Assembly (NCBI RefSeq): GCF_018332515.1
Contig: NZ_BOQD01000064.1
Coordinates: 1 to 40,978, forward strand
Reading direction: 5' to 3'
Length of the DNA stretch: 40,978 nt
Origin: Bacillus hominis
Lineage (GTDB): Bacteria; Bacillota; Bacilli; Bacillales; Bacillaceae_G
Shown here: positions 1 through 7,715 of the stretch, piece after piece
How the letters are laid out: every line of letters begins with the position of its first letter
How positions within the stretch are numbered: the stretch's first letter is position 1
Translations under genes and position numbers: made by a program
The notes under the pieces: generated by a model
What the model was told of the DNA's origin: nothing
What the model saw: the letters and a program-made list of their open reading frames with translations, nothing else
Database searches by the model: none

Positions 1-172
1 CTGTTGCTCCCGTTGGACCTGTTGCTCCTGTTGGACCTGTTGGACCTGTTGGACCTGTTGGACCGAGCTTAGGAACTGTCCCATCGCAACTAAAACAGCA
101 TGAATCAACATGTACACCATTTTGATTATTACACCCGCAATATCCATTTGTGTTATTGCGCCCAAAAGACAT
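1..172 (-). CDS. collagen-like (Gly-Pro-Thr repeat) protein, N-terminal part only
   Basis: The minus strand reads an ATG at 172 after a good ribosome binding site (AAGGAAGGG). The first ~36 residues are rich in Cys, Asn and Gly, then G-P-T and G-A-T triplets run off the left window edge. Uninterrupted Gly-X-Y triplets are the mark of bacterial collagen-like proteins; in the B. cereus group these are typically exosporium or spore-surface filaments of the BclA kind. Only 57 codons are present, so length, C-terminal domain and exact family cannot be judged. The six or so cysteines in the head (YCGC, CCFSC) are notable because they could crosslink or bind metal, but that is inference. I do not see the usual BclA-type exosporium leader, so the location is a guess. 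Confidence 0.8.
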   Translation of the reverse strand, partial: MSFGRNNTNGYCGCNNQNGVHVDSCCFSCDGTVPKLGPTGPTGPTGPTGATGPTGAT

Positions 173-481
173 GTTGATCCCTTCCTTCTTGTTCAATATT
201 TTAAATACATTCAACTAATTTAAAAGCATCTATCTAATAAAAAATCGCTTTTTATTTCCCCTATCAACTCTATCCGATCTAAGACAAACCTTTTATAAAC
301 AAAGGTTTACTCCTGACATTCTAATAATTATTACATGCAATATTTTCTCCTTTCGCTTGTACTTTCGCCTTCTTCATTAAACGAATTTCCTCTCCTTCAA
401 TCTTGATACATTCATGTATTTCAATGCAACATATCGAAATCCGTATAAATCGTTATTTTTCGTCTAAATTTTAAAAATATA
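173..481. other. intergenic region, no gene seen
   Basis: AT-rich spacer between the divergent collagen-like gene and the siderophore-uptake pair. No open reading frame with a ribosome binding site stands out on either strand. I looked for a sigma-K type -10 element for the collagen-like gene and found no convincing match. Confidence 0.6.
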
Positions 482-511
482 TTGACACTTAAAATATCCT
501 CATAGTATGAT
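482..511 (+). promoter_or_regulatory. sigma-A promoter of the siderophore-uptake pair
   Basis: Consensus -35 TTGACA at 482-487, an 18-nt spacer, and -10 TATGAT at 506-511, followed by a Fur box and a gene start at 585. Spacing and both hexamers fit a housekeeping promoter. Confidence 0.7.
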
Positions 512-525
512 TTGGTTGTTGTAAT

Positions 526-540
526 TGATAACGATTTTCA
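526..540. promoter_or_regulatory. Fur box upstream of siderophore-binding lipoprotein
   Basis: tgataacgattttca matches 13 of 15 positions of the 7-1-7 Fur consensus TGATAATNATTATCA. It lies just downstream of the -10 element, near the expected start of transcription, where bound Fur-Fe(II) would block initiation. A further half-site-like stretch (aatgaaaattatc) follows near 556-568. Confidence 0.7.
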
Positions 541-584
541 ATATCATTTATTGCAAATGAAAATTATCTATTTGGGGGCAGAAG

Positions 585-1559
585 ATGAAGAAAATTCTTA
601 GCATTTTCATGGTAGTTCTTCTATTCGTTGTCGGATGCGGGCAACAGAAAGAGGAGAAAAAAGAAACAAAAACGGACAATAAAAATCAAGCTATAACAAT
701 TAAACATGCTGAAGGGGAAACAAAGTTAGATAAACCAGCAAAAAAAGTTGTTGTACTTGAGTGGGTATATTCAGAAGACTTATTAGCACTTGGTGTTCAG
801 CCAGTAGGGATGGCAGACATTAAGAATTATAATAAATGGGTAAATACAGAAACAAAACCAAGTAAAGATGTTGTAGATGTAGGAACACGTCAACAACCGA
901 ATTTAGAAGAAATTAGCCGTCTAAAACCAGATTTAATTATCACTGCATCATTCCGTGGTAAAGCTATTAAAAATGAATTAGAACAAATTGCACCAACAGT
1001 TATGTTTGATCCATCAACAAGCAACAACGATCACTTTGCTGAAATGACAGAAACATTTAAACAAATTGCAAAAGCTGTTGGAAAAGAAGAACAAGGTAAA
1101 AAAGTATTAGCTGATATGGATAAAACATTTGCTGATGCAAAAGAAAAAATTGAAAAAGCAGACTTAAAAGATAAAAATATCGCAATGGCACAAGCATTTA
1201 CTGCTAAAAACGTACCAACATTCCGCATTTTAACTGATAATTCTGTAGCTTTACAAGTTACAAAAAAATTAGGTTTAACAAATACTTTTGAAGCTGGAAA
1301 ATCTGAGCCAGACGGTTTCAAACAAACAACTGTAGAATCATTACAAAGTGTACAAGATTCAAACTTTATTTACATTGTAGCTGATGAAGATAACGTCTTT
1401 GACAGTCAATTAAAAGGTAACCCTGCTTGGGAAGAATTAAAGTTCAAAAAAGAAAACAAAATGTATAAATTAAAAGGTGACACTTGGATCTTCGGTGGCC
1501 CTGAATCTGTAAAATCATTAGCAAAACAAGTAGCAGATGTAATGACAGCGAAGAAGTGA
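585..1559 (+). CDS. iron-siderophore ABC transporter substrate-binding lipoprotein
   Basis: 324-residue extracytoplasmic binding protein of the FecB/YfiY type. A lipoprotein signal peptide ends in VVGC with the lipidated Cys at residue 18, followed by a Lys/Glu-rich tether. The rest is a class III periplasmic-binding fold: '[16 protein letters not shown]' opens lobe 1 and '[14 protein letters not shown]' is the hallmark helix-strand before the hinge. It should capture a ferric siderophore, probably hydroxamate or citrate type by resemblance to YfiY, and deliver it to the double permease encoded 8 bp downstream. The ATG at 585 follows a purine-rich site (GGGGGCAGAAG). A Fur box and strong promoter upstream support iron control. 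The exact ligand cannot be read from sequence. Confidence 0.85.
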   Translation: MKKILSIFMVVLLFVVGCGQQKEEKKETKTDNKNQAITIKHAEGETKLDKPAKKVVVLEWVYSEDLLALGVQPVGMADIKNYNKWVNTETKPSKDVVDVGTRQQPNLEEISRLKPDLIITASFRGKAIKNELEQIAPTVMFDPSTSNNDHFAEMTETFKQIAKAVGKEEQGKKVLADMDKTFADAKEKIEKADLKDKNIAMAQAFTAKNVPTFRILTDNSVALQVTKKLGLTNTFEAGKSEPDGFKQTTVESLQSVQDSNFIYIVADEDNVFDSQLKGNPAWEELKFKKENKMYKLKGDTWIFGGPESVKSLAKQVADVMTAKK

Positions 1560-1566
1560 TTAAGCG

Positions 1567-3603
1567 ATGAATAACTTACAACATACACTTCGAGCAAGTC
1601 TTGTATTCGGAGGAGGAGGAGCTCTCTTGCTCCTCCTTTTCTTTATTCATATTGGACAAGGACAAGCAAACATTTCCTATAGTATGATTATCGATGCTCT
1701 TATTTCACCGAACCAATCACTAGAGCATCAAACTTTAATCATGCTTCGATTACCTAGAGCTGTGGTCGCCATTTTAGCTGGAGGTGCTCTTGCTGCATCC
1801 GGAGTAATTTTACAAACTTTAACGAAAAATCCTCTTGCTGAAGCAAGTACAATGGGAATTCATTCTGGTGCATATTTCTTTCTAGTAACAGCTACTATTT
1901 TTTTACCGAAAGGATTACAAATTAACTCTCTTCTGTTCACATTTATCGGTGGTGCAATCACTGCTTTATTTGTGTACCGTATTTCTGGTGGAAAAAAGGG
2001 CACTCCACTTCGTATGGCTTTAGCTGGTATGGTCGTTACATTAATGCTTTCAGCTTTTACTGGAACGATGCAACTTTTCTATGAAAATGAAACAGCCGGT
2101 TTATTTTTATGGGGAGCTGGATCCCTTATTCAAAATAACTGGAACGGTGTTCAATTCGCATTTCCATTCATTGTTTTTTCTTTCCTAGTTTTACTATTCA
2201 TGTCACGTAAGCTTAATATCCTCTTACTCGGCGATGATGTAGCTGTTTCACTTGGAGAGAAAACAGCAGTAACACGGTTTATCGCGTTCATCGCTACAAT
2301 TTTTTTAACAGCAGTAATTGTAACTGTTGTTGGACCGATTGGCTTTGTCGGCTTAGTCGCACCACATTTAGTGCGCCTTATTGGTTATCGTCAACACTTT
2401 ACACTTCTTCTCTCCTCTTTCTTATGGGGAGCAATATTATTGCTAGGAGCAGACGTTGTTGGTAGATTAATAGATCCAACTGGTGCCGAACTTCCTGTCG
2501 GAGCAGTTACAGCAATGATTGGATCACCTTGGCTTATTTATTTAGTGTATCGAATGATGAAATCAAAACAATATATGAATGATAATGGTGCGAATGCAGC
2601 TGGAGCTAGTTCCCGCTACTACTCTTATAAAAAGGTAATTATGATATCTATCACACTTTGCATTGTAACGATTGCTCTTGGCGTTACAATCGGTAGTAAC
2701 TCTTATATCGAAAGTATAACCAACGCCTTAACAGGCCAATTAACACAATTCGATAAAAATATGATGATGAATCTTCGCTTACCAAGAATGCTCGTTGCCG
2801 CTATCGCTGGAGCATGTCTTGCGATAAGCGGACTTGTTTTCCAAGGCATATTACGAAACCCACTTGCTGATCCATCTATTATCGGAATTTCGTCTGGAGC
2901 GGGTGTAGGAGCTTTAACAATTATGTATGTCTTCCCTACACTTCCTGGTTTCTTCTTACCAATTGGTGCATTTATCGGCGGGCTACTTGCAGTTGGAATT
3001 GTCCTCTTTTTCTCATGGAAATCAGGATTTAGTCCAACAGCTCTTGCCTTAATTGGAATCGGAATTTCAGCGCTTGGCTCGGCAATTATTCAACTCTTTA
3101 TCGTTAGAGCGAATTTGAACGTCGCTGCTGCTTTAACTTGGCTATCAGGAAGCACATACGCAAGAGGTTGGAATCACTTAGAAAATATCATTCTATACCC
3201 ATCACTCATTCTCGTACCAATTATATTTTTCTTAATGAAACAACTTGATGTTCTTGTGCTTGGCGATGATTTAGCAACAGGACTTGGACAGCCTGTAAAT
3301 AAAACACGCCTTGCTCTAATTGTTTTAGCGACACTACTTGCATCAGTCAATATCGCTGCTGTCGGTACTATTGCCTTTTTAGGCCTTGTTGCACCGCACT
3401 TAGCGCGAATCGTTGTTGGTATGAATCATCAAAGGCTATTCGTTTGTTCAGCTCTATTTGGAGCAATCCTTCTGCCTATTGCAGACTTACTCGGACGAAC
3501 GATTGCATATCCGAAAGAAATTCCTTCTGGTCTTGTTGTCGCGGTACTTGGAGCGCCATACTTCTTATGGCTGATGAGGAAGAGTGGGAAGAATGTTAAT
3601 TAA
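1567..3603 (+). CDS. fused FecCD-type ferric siderophore permease (two permease halves)
   Basis: 678 residues, about twice a single FecCD/BtuC permease. Two homologous halves are joined near residue 340. Each carries the family motif after its early membrane segments ([15 protein letters not shown] in half 1, [15 protein letters not shown] in half 2) and the coupling-loop block ([13 protein letters not shown] and [13 protein letters not shown]) that docks the ATPase. About 20 membrane segments are expected, as in FhuB of Escherichia coli, which is also a fusion. It presumably forms the whole membrane channel for the upstream lipoprotein. No ATPase gene follows; a hairpin terminator comes directly after the stop, so a shared FhuC-like ATPase encoded elsewhere is implied. 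The ribosome binding site before ATG 1567 is weak and may rely on coupling to the upstream gene. Confidence 0.88.
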   Translation: MNNLQHTLRASLVFGGGGALLLLLFFIHIGQGQANISYSMIIDALISPNQSLEHQTLIMLRLPRAVVAILAGGALAASGVILQTLTKNPLAEASTMGIHSGAYFFLVTATIFLPKGLQINSLLFTFIGGAITALFVYRISGGKKGTPLRMALAGMVVTLMLSAFTGTMQLFYENETAGLFLWGAGSLIQNNWNGVQFAFPFIVFSFLVLLFMSRKLNILLLGDDVAVSLGEKTAVTRFIAFIATIFLTAVIVTVVGPIGFVGLVAPHLVRLIGYRQHFTLLLSSFLWGAILLLGADVVGRLIDPTGAELPVGAVTAMIGSPWLIYLVYRMMKSKQYMNDNGANAAGASSRYYSYKKVIMISITLCIVTIALGVTIGSNSYIESITNALTGQLTQFDKNMMMNLRLPRMLVAAIAGACLAISGLVFQGILRNPLADPSIIGISSGAGVGALTIMYVFPTLPGFFLPIGAFIGGLLAVGIVLFFSWKSGFSPTALALIGIGISALGSAIIQLFIVRANLNVAAALTWLSGSTYARGWNHLENIILYPSLILVPIIFFLMKQLDVLVLGDDLATGLGQPVNKTRLALIVLATLLASVNIAAVGTIAFLGLVAPHLARIVVGMNHQRLFVCSALFGAILLPIADLLGRTIAYPKEIPSGLVVAVLGAPYFLWLMRKSGKNVN

Positions 3604-3606
3604 AAA

Positions 3607-3635
3607 CCAGTTTCATTATATGAAGCTGGCTTTTC
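3607..3635 (+). terminator. terminator after siderophore permease
   Basis: Stem ccagtttcat / atgaagctgg (one G-T pair) with a 3-nt loop, followed by cttttct. Closes the two-gene uptake operon. Confidence 0.65.
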
Positions 3636-3830
3636 TATTATGGCATAAAATTAATATAAGCTTTGTACATAAAACATATAAAAAATGAATAGATCGATTT
3701 TCTGACACTTTTACAAATATTTTCTAATTATTTTTACATTGTAGCAATATGTAATGAAATTTTTTCTATCAAAAGGGAATAAATCAAGTATCTCGAACTT
3801 AACCTATGAACATAACTAGGAGGGATAAAC

Positions 3831-4334
3831 ATGTACCAAACAATTGAAGGCTTTTTACAATCATGGAAATACGAGGCTGATTCTACTCAGAAGATGCTAG
3901 ATGCATTAACAGATGAATCTTTATCACAAGAAATTGCACCTGGGCACTGGACTTTAGGACGAGTTGCTTGGCATATCGTTACGGCAATTCCAGTTATGCT
4001 ATCTGGAACAGGACTAAAATTTGAAGAAGAAACGAAAGATTATCCTGTGCCAACTTCAGCAAAAACAATTGCAGATGGGTATCGTAAAGTAAATGCTGCT
4101 TTTGTTGAAGCACTTCAAAGTGAGTGGACAGATAAAGATTTAGCAACTATTAATGACTTCTTTGGCCGTCCTATGCCGAATTCTGCATTTTTAATGACAC
4201 TCATTAATCATCAAAATCACCACCGCGGACAAATGACTGTTTTAATGCGACAAGCTGGCTTAACAGTTCCTGGCGTATACGGTCCTGCAAAAGAAGAATG
4301 GGCTGCCGCTGGAATGGAAGCTCCTAAAATGTAA
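3831..4334 (+). CDS. DinB-family protein
   Basis: 167-residue four-helix-bundle protein of the DinB/YfiT-like superfamily. The three metal-ligand histidines are visible: His48 in 'VAWHIV', and His127 and His131 in 'NHQNHHRGQ', the H-x3-H-R-G-Q signature. Members of this family bind a divalent metal. Some are thiol-dependent enzymes (bacillithiol or mycothiol transferases), others have no known role, so the reaction is not assignable here. ATG 3831 has an excellent ribosome binding site (AGGAGGG, 7 nt upstream). A strong terminator follows, so the gene is monocistronic. Confidence 0.85.
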   Translation: MYQTIEGFLQSWKYEADSTQKMLDALTDESLSQEIAPGHWTLGRVAWHIVTAIPVMLSGTGLKFEEETKDYPVPTSAKTIADGYRKVNAAFVEALQSEWTDKDLATINDFFGRPMPNSAFLMTLINHQNHHRGQMTVLMRQAGLTVPGVYGPAKEEWAAAGMEAPKM

Positions 4335-4336
4335 CG

Positions 4337-4381
4337 ACAGAAAAAGACAAGGTGTTTACGCACCTTGTCTTTTTCTGTAAC
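4337..4381 (+). terminator. terminator after dinB-like gene
   Basis: A perfect 18-bp stem at 4337-4354 and 4361-4378 with a 6-nt loop; the 3' arm contains the T-run. Strong intrinsic terminator. Confidence 0.85.
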
Positions 4382-4471
4382 TTGTTTCATGTGAAACTAT
4401 TTCTTGCTAAATGGTTGTTTAATGGAAAAAATAAGTTAAAATAAATACATATTATGAGGAGGGCAACCAAA

Positions 4472-4804
4472 TTGAATACAAAAAATAAAAAAATAGCTAT
4501 GGGAACTGTTTTACTAACTTCTATTATTGGAGTTATCAGTGTATCTATTTATTTCACATATTATGGTACCCCTTGGGGAAAACAAACAGCAATTACAGAA
4601 TCAAAAAATTATATTACAAAATACTTTAATCTAGACGCGAAAGTCAAAAATACTTCTTACGATTCTAAAATGGATAACTATGCAATCGCCTTTGAAACAA
4701 GTGAAGATGGAGAGTTTACTATCGAATATAAAAGTCCTAATAACTTTAACATTTCTCCAGAAGTTCAAGAATATTTAAGTAAACACTACAAATTTAAAGA
4801 GTAG
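4472..4804 (+). CDS. small single-pass membrane-anchored protein of unknown function
   Basis: An ATG at 4454 sits inside the sequence that serves as ribosome binding site (AGGAGGG at about 4457-4463), so the likely start is TTG 4472, giving 110 residues. The protein has a basic N-terminus (NTKNKKIAM), one membrane segment (about residues 10-30) and an ~80-residue outside domain containing 'SKNYITKYFNLDAKVKNTSYDSKMDNYAI'. This resembles the small YfjL-like or PepSY-like secreted domains of Bacillus, but I do not recognise the family with certainty. A terminator shared with the convergent ABC permease gene follows. Confidence 0.65.
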   Translation: MNTKNKKIAMGTVLLTSIIGVISVSIYFTYYGTPWGKQTAITESKNYITKYFNLDAKVKNTSYDSKMDNYAIAFETSEDGEFTIEYKSPNNFNISPEVQEYLSKHYKFKE

Positions 4805-4823
4805 TAACGAAGCATACATATGC

Positions 4824-4857
4824 AAAAAAGAGTTGGTGTAACGCCAACTCTTTTTTC
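4824..4857. terminator. bidirectional terminator between convergent genes
   Basis: Stem agagttgg / ccaactct flanked by an A-run on the left and a T-run on the right, so it can act on both strands: for the small membrane protein gene (+) and for the ABC permease operon (-). Confidence 0.8.
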
Positions 4858-4866
4858 TTATTCTTC

Positions 4867-5562
4867 TCACACTGTTACATCTTCCCTCTCTATATTTTTA
4901 ATTCCGTAATAGGCAATCGCAACTCCAATCGCTGCAAATGCTAGTTGAAGGGGAAGAAAGGTCGCTATAGGAAATATTGGTGGGTTATTAATTGCAATTA
5001 GTACAACGATAATAGACGAAACAATAGTAGTTGGCACTGAACGTTTACGCATTCCGAAGTATAGAGGAATTAAGCTTATTCCAGCAGTGGCAATGGCTAA
5101 AGGAACGAGATTTATCCCTTCTTGAATCAATTGATCTACTGTAAATGGATTAGAAAGAATCGAAAAATAACTATCTATTCCAATGAAAATTCCTACTACA
5201 AAAATATTAGATAAAATAACTGTTATGAATGTTACTATTGCTGCAATAGCCAACTTACTAATCATTATTTTCTTTCGATTAATTGGATAAGAAAACATCA
5301 ATAATATTGTTTTGTTTTTATATTCATCAATTATTAACTTAGCTATTAGTACAGCACCAAAAATAATAAATGTTGCTCTTACTATTGCACTAGCCATTAA
5401 CAAAATCGCCTGCGGATCCCTTATTTCTGGATCTCCTTCTATTTGAGAAACGATGCTAACAAAGATCAATAATGCCAGTATGACGAGATTTGCAATAACC
5501 GCTCTCTTCACATACCATCCGATCTTAAATTTTTTCAGTTCTAGCTTCATAAGACGTAGCAT
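4867..5562 (-). CDS. ABC-2 type exporter permease (second permease of the cluster)
   Basis: 231 residues with about six membrane segments. It begins MLRLMKLELKKFK, nearly the same as the neighbouring permease (MLRLMKLEWKKH), and both share 'KLIIDEYKNKTILLMFSYPINRKKIMISKL', a cytoplasmic block typical of ABC-2 permeases of the bacitracin (BcrB) and YcbO kind, and 'SLIPLYFGMRKRSVPTTI'. The two permeases are therefore tandem paralogs and probably form a heterodimer with the ATPase encoded at 6666-7589. ATG 5562 follows GGGAGGAGG. Likely role: lantibiotic, bacitracin or other peptide efflux or immunity, inferred from the gene order. Confidence 0.8.
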   Translation of the reverse strand: MLRLMKLELKKFKIGWYVKRAVIANLVILALLIFVSIVSQIEGDPEIRDPQAILLMASAIVRATFIIFGAVLIAKLIIDEYKNKTILLMFSYPINRKKIMISKLAIAAIVTFITVILSNIFVVGIFIGIDSYFSILSNPFTVDQLIQEGINLVPLAIATAGISLIPLYFGMRKRSVPTTIVSSIIVVLIAINNPPIFPIATFLPLQLAFAAIGVAIAYYGIKNIEREDVTV

Positions 5563-5586
5563 TATGGTCCTCCTCCCGGTTAAGAC

Positions 5587-5724
5587 TTAATCAATATAGA
5601 TTGCCCCTGTTTCACTTAAAATCTTCACTTCGTTTGTTGCATCACCAATGGTTCCTTCTTGTATCTTTTCTGTATTTTTATCTTTCTTAGCTCGTTGTTT
5701 TTTTAAGATTGCTTTACGCCACAT
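5587..5724 (-). CDS. possible 45-aa Lys-rich small ORF between the two permeases
   Basis: The minus strand has an ATG at 5724 inside the last codons of the upstream permease gene (a short out-of-frame overlap), then 45 codons to TAA. The product begins MWRKAILKKQRAKKDKN and ends NEVKILSETGAIYID. It fills most of the gap between the two permeases and its composition looks coding (Lys, Glu and Ile rich, no stops). The ribosome binding site is weak (AAGG very close to the ATG), so translation would rely on coupling. It could instead be a remnant of a longer gene. I do not recognise the family. Confidence 0.42.
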   Translation of the reverse strand: MWRKAILKKQRAKKDKNTEKIQEGTIGDATNEVKILSETGAIYID

Positions 5725-6445
5725 CAACCTTGTCGATTTTACGATACGACAGATAACTAATAAAAATCCCTAATAAACAGAGCACTATTGGGATAGCTAT
5801 AAAATTATAAAAACTTACTTGATTGTTTCCAATGTTACTGTTCATTATCATCCCGATTATTACTGCAGAAGTAATCGTTGTCGGTGTCGATTTCTTTCTC
5901 ATTCCAAAGAATAAAGGAATTAAACTTATACCAGATATCATAAATGCACTTATAAAAGTAGTCGGAACGGTAGCTATTATTTCGCCCATCGTAACAGGCG
6001 TTTCAATTACTCCCATCATTGGATTCATAAAAAATATGAGCAAACTAATAATGAAAGTAGCGATAATCATGCTCACAAAGCAAAAACTAAAAACAATTGT
6101 TAATTTCGCCCTCATTAACATTTTCCTTTGCAGTGGGTACATAAACAATAATTGCATTGTTTTGTTCTTATACTCATCAATTACTAAACGTGATAAAATG
6201 ACCGAACTAAAAATAAGAAATGTCATCCTAATAAAGATGTTTGCTAAGGTCATATATTTTGTAAAATCAGTGAGCGCCGCATCTCCTTCACCTTTCGCTC
6301 CCAACCCCATAAGACTTACCGCTGCAAAAATTGCTATAATACAAATTGCTACCCCTTTAAAATAACTAGATAGTTGATGTTTCTTCCATTCGAGCTTCAT
6401 TAATCTAAGCATATTCTTCCATTCGAGCTTCATTAATCTAAGCAT
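5714..6445 (-). CDS. ABC-2 type exporter permease with duplicated N-terminus
   Basis: 243 residues from ATG 6445, which has GGAGG about 10 nt upstream; the longer reading from GTG 6454 would start immediately after the ribosome binding site. About six membrane segments, with the ABC-2 blocks 'LVIDEYKNKTMQLLFMYPLQRKMLMRAKL' and 'SLIPLFFGMRKKSTPTTITS'. The N-terminus reads MLRLMKLEWKN then MLRLMKLEWKK: an exact 33-bp tandem duplication has added 11 residues in frame before the first membrane segment. It is a paralog of the downstream permease and probably its partner. Expected to form the membrane part of the exporter driven by the ATPase at 6666-7589. Confidence 0.82.
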   Translation of the reverse strand: MLRLMKLEWKNMLRLMKLEWKKHQLSSYFKGVAICIIAIFAAVSLMGLGAKGEGDAALTDFTKYMTLANIFIRMTFLIFSSVILSRLVIDEYKNKTMQLLFMYPLQRKMLMRAKLTIVFSFCFVSMIIATFIISLLIFFMNPMMGVIETPVTMGEIIATVPTTFISAFMISGISLIPLFFGMRKKSTPTTITSAVIIGMIMNSNIGNNQVSFYNFIAIPIVLCLLGIFISYLSYRKIDKVDVA

Positions 6446-6446
6446 A
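6381..6446. repeat. exact 33-bp tandem duplication
   Basis: 6381-6413 and 6414-6446 are identical over 33 bases. The unit is 11 codons, so the reading frame of the permease is kept. Confidence 0.95.
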
Positions 6447-6479
6447 CAAACCACGCCTCCATTACTAATATAACTGTCT

Positions 6480-6638
6480 CTATGCTACTAACATTCTAAT
6501 TCCAGCAGTAATTACGCTTAATACCCCTATTACTAGAAAAATTAAAACCCATTTCCGTTCTGGCTTTTTATAATATAAGATGCCGCTTATGAGTATTACG
6601 ATAAATCCAGCTATAAGATTTAGTATTAATGCATTCAT
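6480..6638 (-). CDS. small two-TM membrane protein between exporter ATPase and permease
   Basis: Unannotated ORF of 52 codons from ATG 6638 (54 from ATG 6644). GAGGGGG lies about 8 nt before the ATG at 6638. The product has two hydrophobic stretches (NALILNLIAGFIVILISGILYY and WVLIFLVIGVLSVITAGI) separated by a short basic loop KKPERK. It starts 28 nt after the ATPase stop and ends 34 nt before the permease start, so it belongs to the operon. Similar tiny membrane proteins sit in other Bacillus ABC-export operons, such as YxlE in the sigY operon. It may be an accessory subunit; no sequence family is claimed. Confidence 0.7.
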   Translation of the reverse strand: MNALILNLIAGFIVILISGILYYKKPERKWVLIFLVIGVLSVITAGIRMLVA

Positions 6639-6665
6639 GATCATATCCCCCTCGCTGAAGTTACA

Positions 6666-7589
6666 TTAAGCGTGTATGCCTTCTCCATCCATTACGTTTA
6701 AGAAATATTCTTCTAACGAACTATGTTTCTTATTAATACTTTCAATTTCTACATCGTTCATAATCAGTGCTTTTGAAATGGCTTGCTGCGTCACCGCCAC
6801 TTCATACACACGAATCATGTTTCCACTCATTATTTTGTAATTTTTTATACCGATTTTATCTTCTAAAATATAAGCTGCATGTTTCACATCAGGAACAGTG
6901 ATTTCAATGTACTCTGTTTGTTTTCCATTAATACTCTTCATTGAAACTTCTTTTATTAGTTTCCCATTTTGAATAACACCAATTGTATCTGCCATTTGTT
7001 CCATCTCGCCTAAAATATGACTAGAAACTAATAAAGTAATGCCATATTCTTTGCAAAGCATTTTAAATAAATCTCGTAATTCTTTAATACCAATTGGATC
7101 TAAACCGTTAATTGGTTCATCTAAAATAAGTAGCTCTGGCTTTGTCATAATCGCTCTTGCAATACCGAGTCGTTGTTTCATCCCTAATGAAAAATCTTTT
7201 ACTTTTTTATTGTCTATGCCGTGCAGTTTCACTAAATTTAAAGCATGATTAATTGCGTTCTTATCGTAATACCCCATATATTCACAATGTAAATCCAGAT
7301 TTTCCTTCGCCGTTAATTTATCATAAAAGATTGGATATTCAATAATTGTCCCCATTCTCTTTAATACTTCATAGGATGTGTCTGTTAACTTCTCACCGAA
7401 AATTTCAATATCACCGCTCGTCGGTTTTATTAAATTTGTCATCATTTTCATAATCGTCGTTTTACCCGCACCATTCGGTCCTAAAAAACCATATATCTCT
7501 CCTTTTTTCACATGCATATTAACACTAGAAATAACTTCTTTCCCTTTAAACACTTTTGTTAGCTGGTTCGTTTTTAATATATATGTCAT
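6666..7589 (-). CDS. ABC exporter ATPase, BcrA/YcbN-type
   Basis: 307 residues. Walker A GPNGAGKT at 37-44, signature LGMKQ at 136-140 (a variant of LSGGQ usual in the BcrA/lantibiotic-immunity group), Walker B LLILDEP at 154-160. A C-terminal extension (residues ~220-307) is also typical of the BcrA and DrrA type. The length equals that of B. subtilis YcbN as I recall it, and the order regulator, kinase, ATPase, permease matches ycbLMNO. It should power efflux by the two downstream ABC-2 permeases. A terminator and a separate promoter region with direct repeats lie between the kinase gene and this gene. Confidence 0.87.
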   Translation of the reverse strand: MTYILKTNQLTKVFKGKEVISSVNMHVKKGEIYGFLGPNGAGKTTIMKMMTNLIKPTSGDIEIFGEKLTDTSYEVLKRMGTIIEYPIFYDKLTAKENLDLHCEYMGYYDKNAINHALNLVKLHGIDNKKVKDFSLGMKQRLGIARAIMTKPELLILDEPINGLDPIGIKELRDLFKMLCKEYGITLLVSSHILGEMEQMADTIGVIQNGKLIKEVSMKSINGKQTEYIEITVPDVKHAAYILEDKIGIKNYKIMSGNMIRVYEVAVTQQAISKALIMNDVEIESINKKHSSLEEYFLNVMDGEGIHA

Positions 7590-7623
7590 GTCACTTTCCC
7601 CTTTCGCACCGCTCTATATTTCT

Positions 7624-7676
7624 ATAATAGACAACGGAAATCTCTTTTTTCTTACCCGTTCCTTACAAATTCCTTA
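7624..7676 (-). promoter_or_regulatory. regulated promoter of exporter operon with three 11-bp-spaced direct repeats
   Basis: On the minus strand TAAGGAA occurs at 7670-7676 and again at 7659-7665, with a one-mismatch copy (TAAGAAA) at 7648-7654; successive copies are exactly 11 bp apart. A -10-like TATTAT lies at 7624-7629, and a good -35 is missing because its place is taken by the third repeat. This layout is what an OmpR-family activator needs: repeats one helical turn apart, ending at the -35. The adjacent response regulator is the obvious candidate to bind here (inference). Confidence 0.6.
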
Positions 7677-7680
7677 CGTT

Positions 7681-7715
7681 CAAAAAAGCTTGTAGAATCT
7701 ACTTCTCTACAAGCT
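7681..7715 (-). terminator. terminator after histidine kinase gene
   Basis: Minus-strand stem AGCTTGTAGA / TCTACAAGCT with a 9-nt loop and then a T-run. The kinase stop codon lies inside the stem. It separates the regulator-kinase transcript from the exporter operon. Confidence 0.8.

Noticed and set aside
5823-6365. Long plus-strand open frame of 180 codons
   Set aside because: Antisense shadow of the ABC permease gene; no ribosome binding site and no plausible protein family, while the minus strand carries clear ABC-2 motifs.
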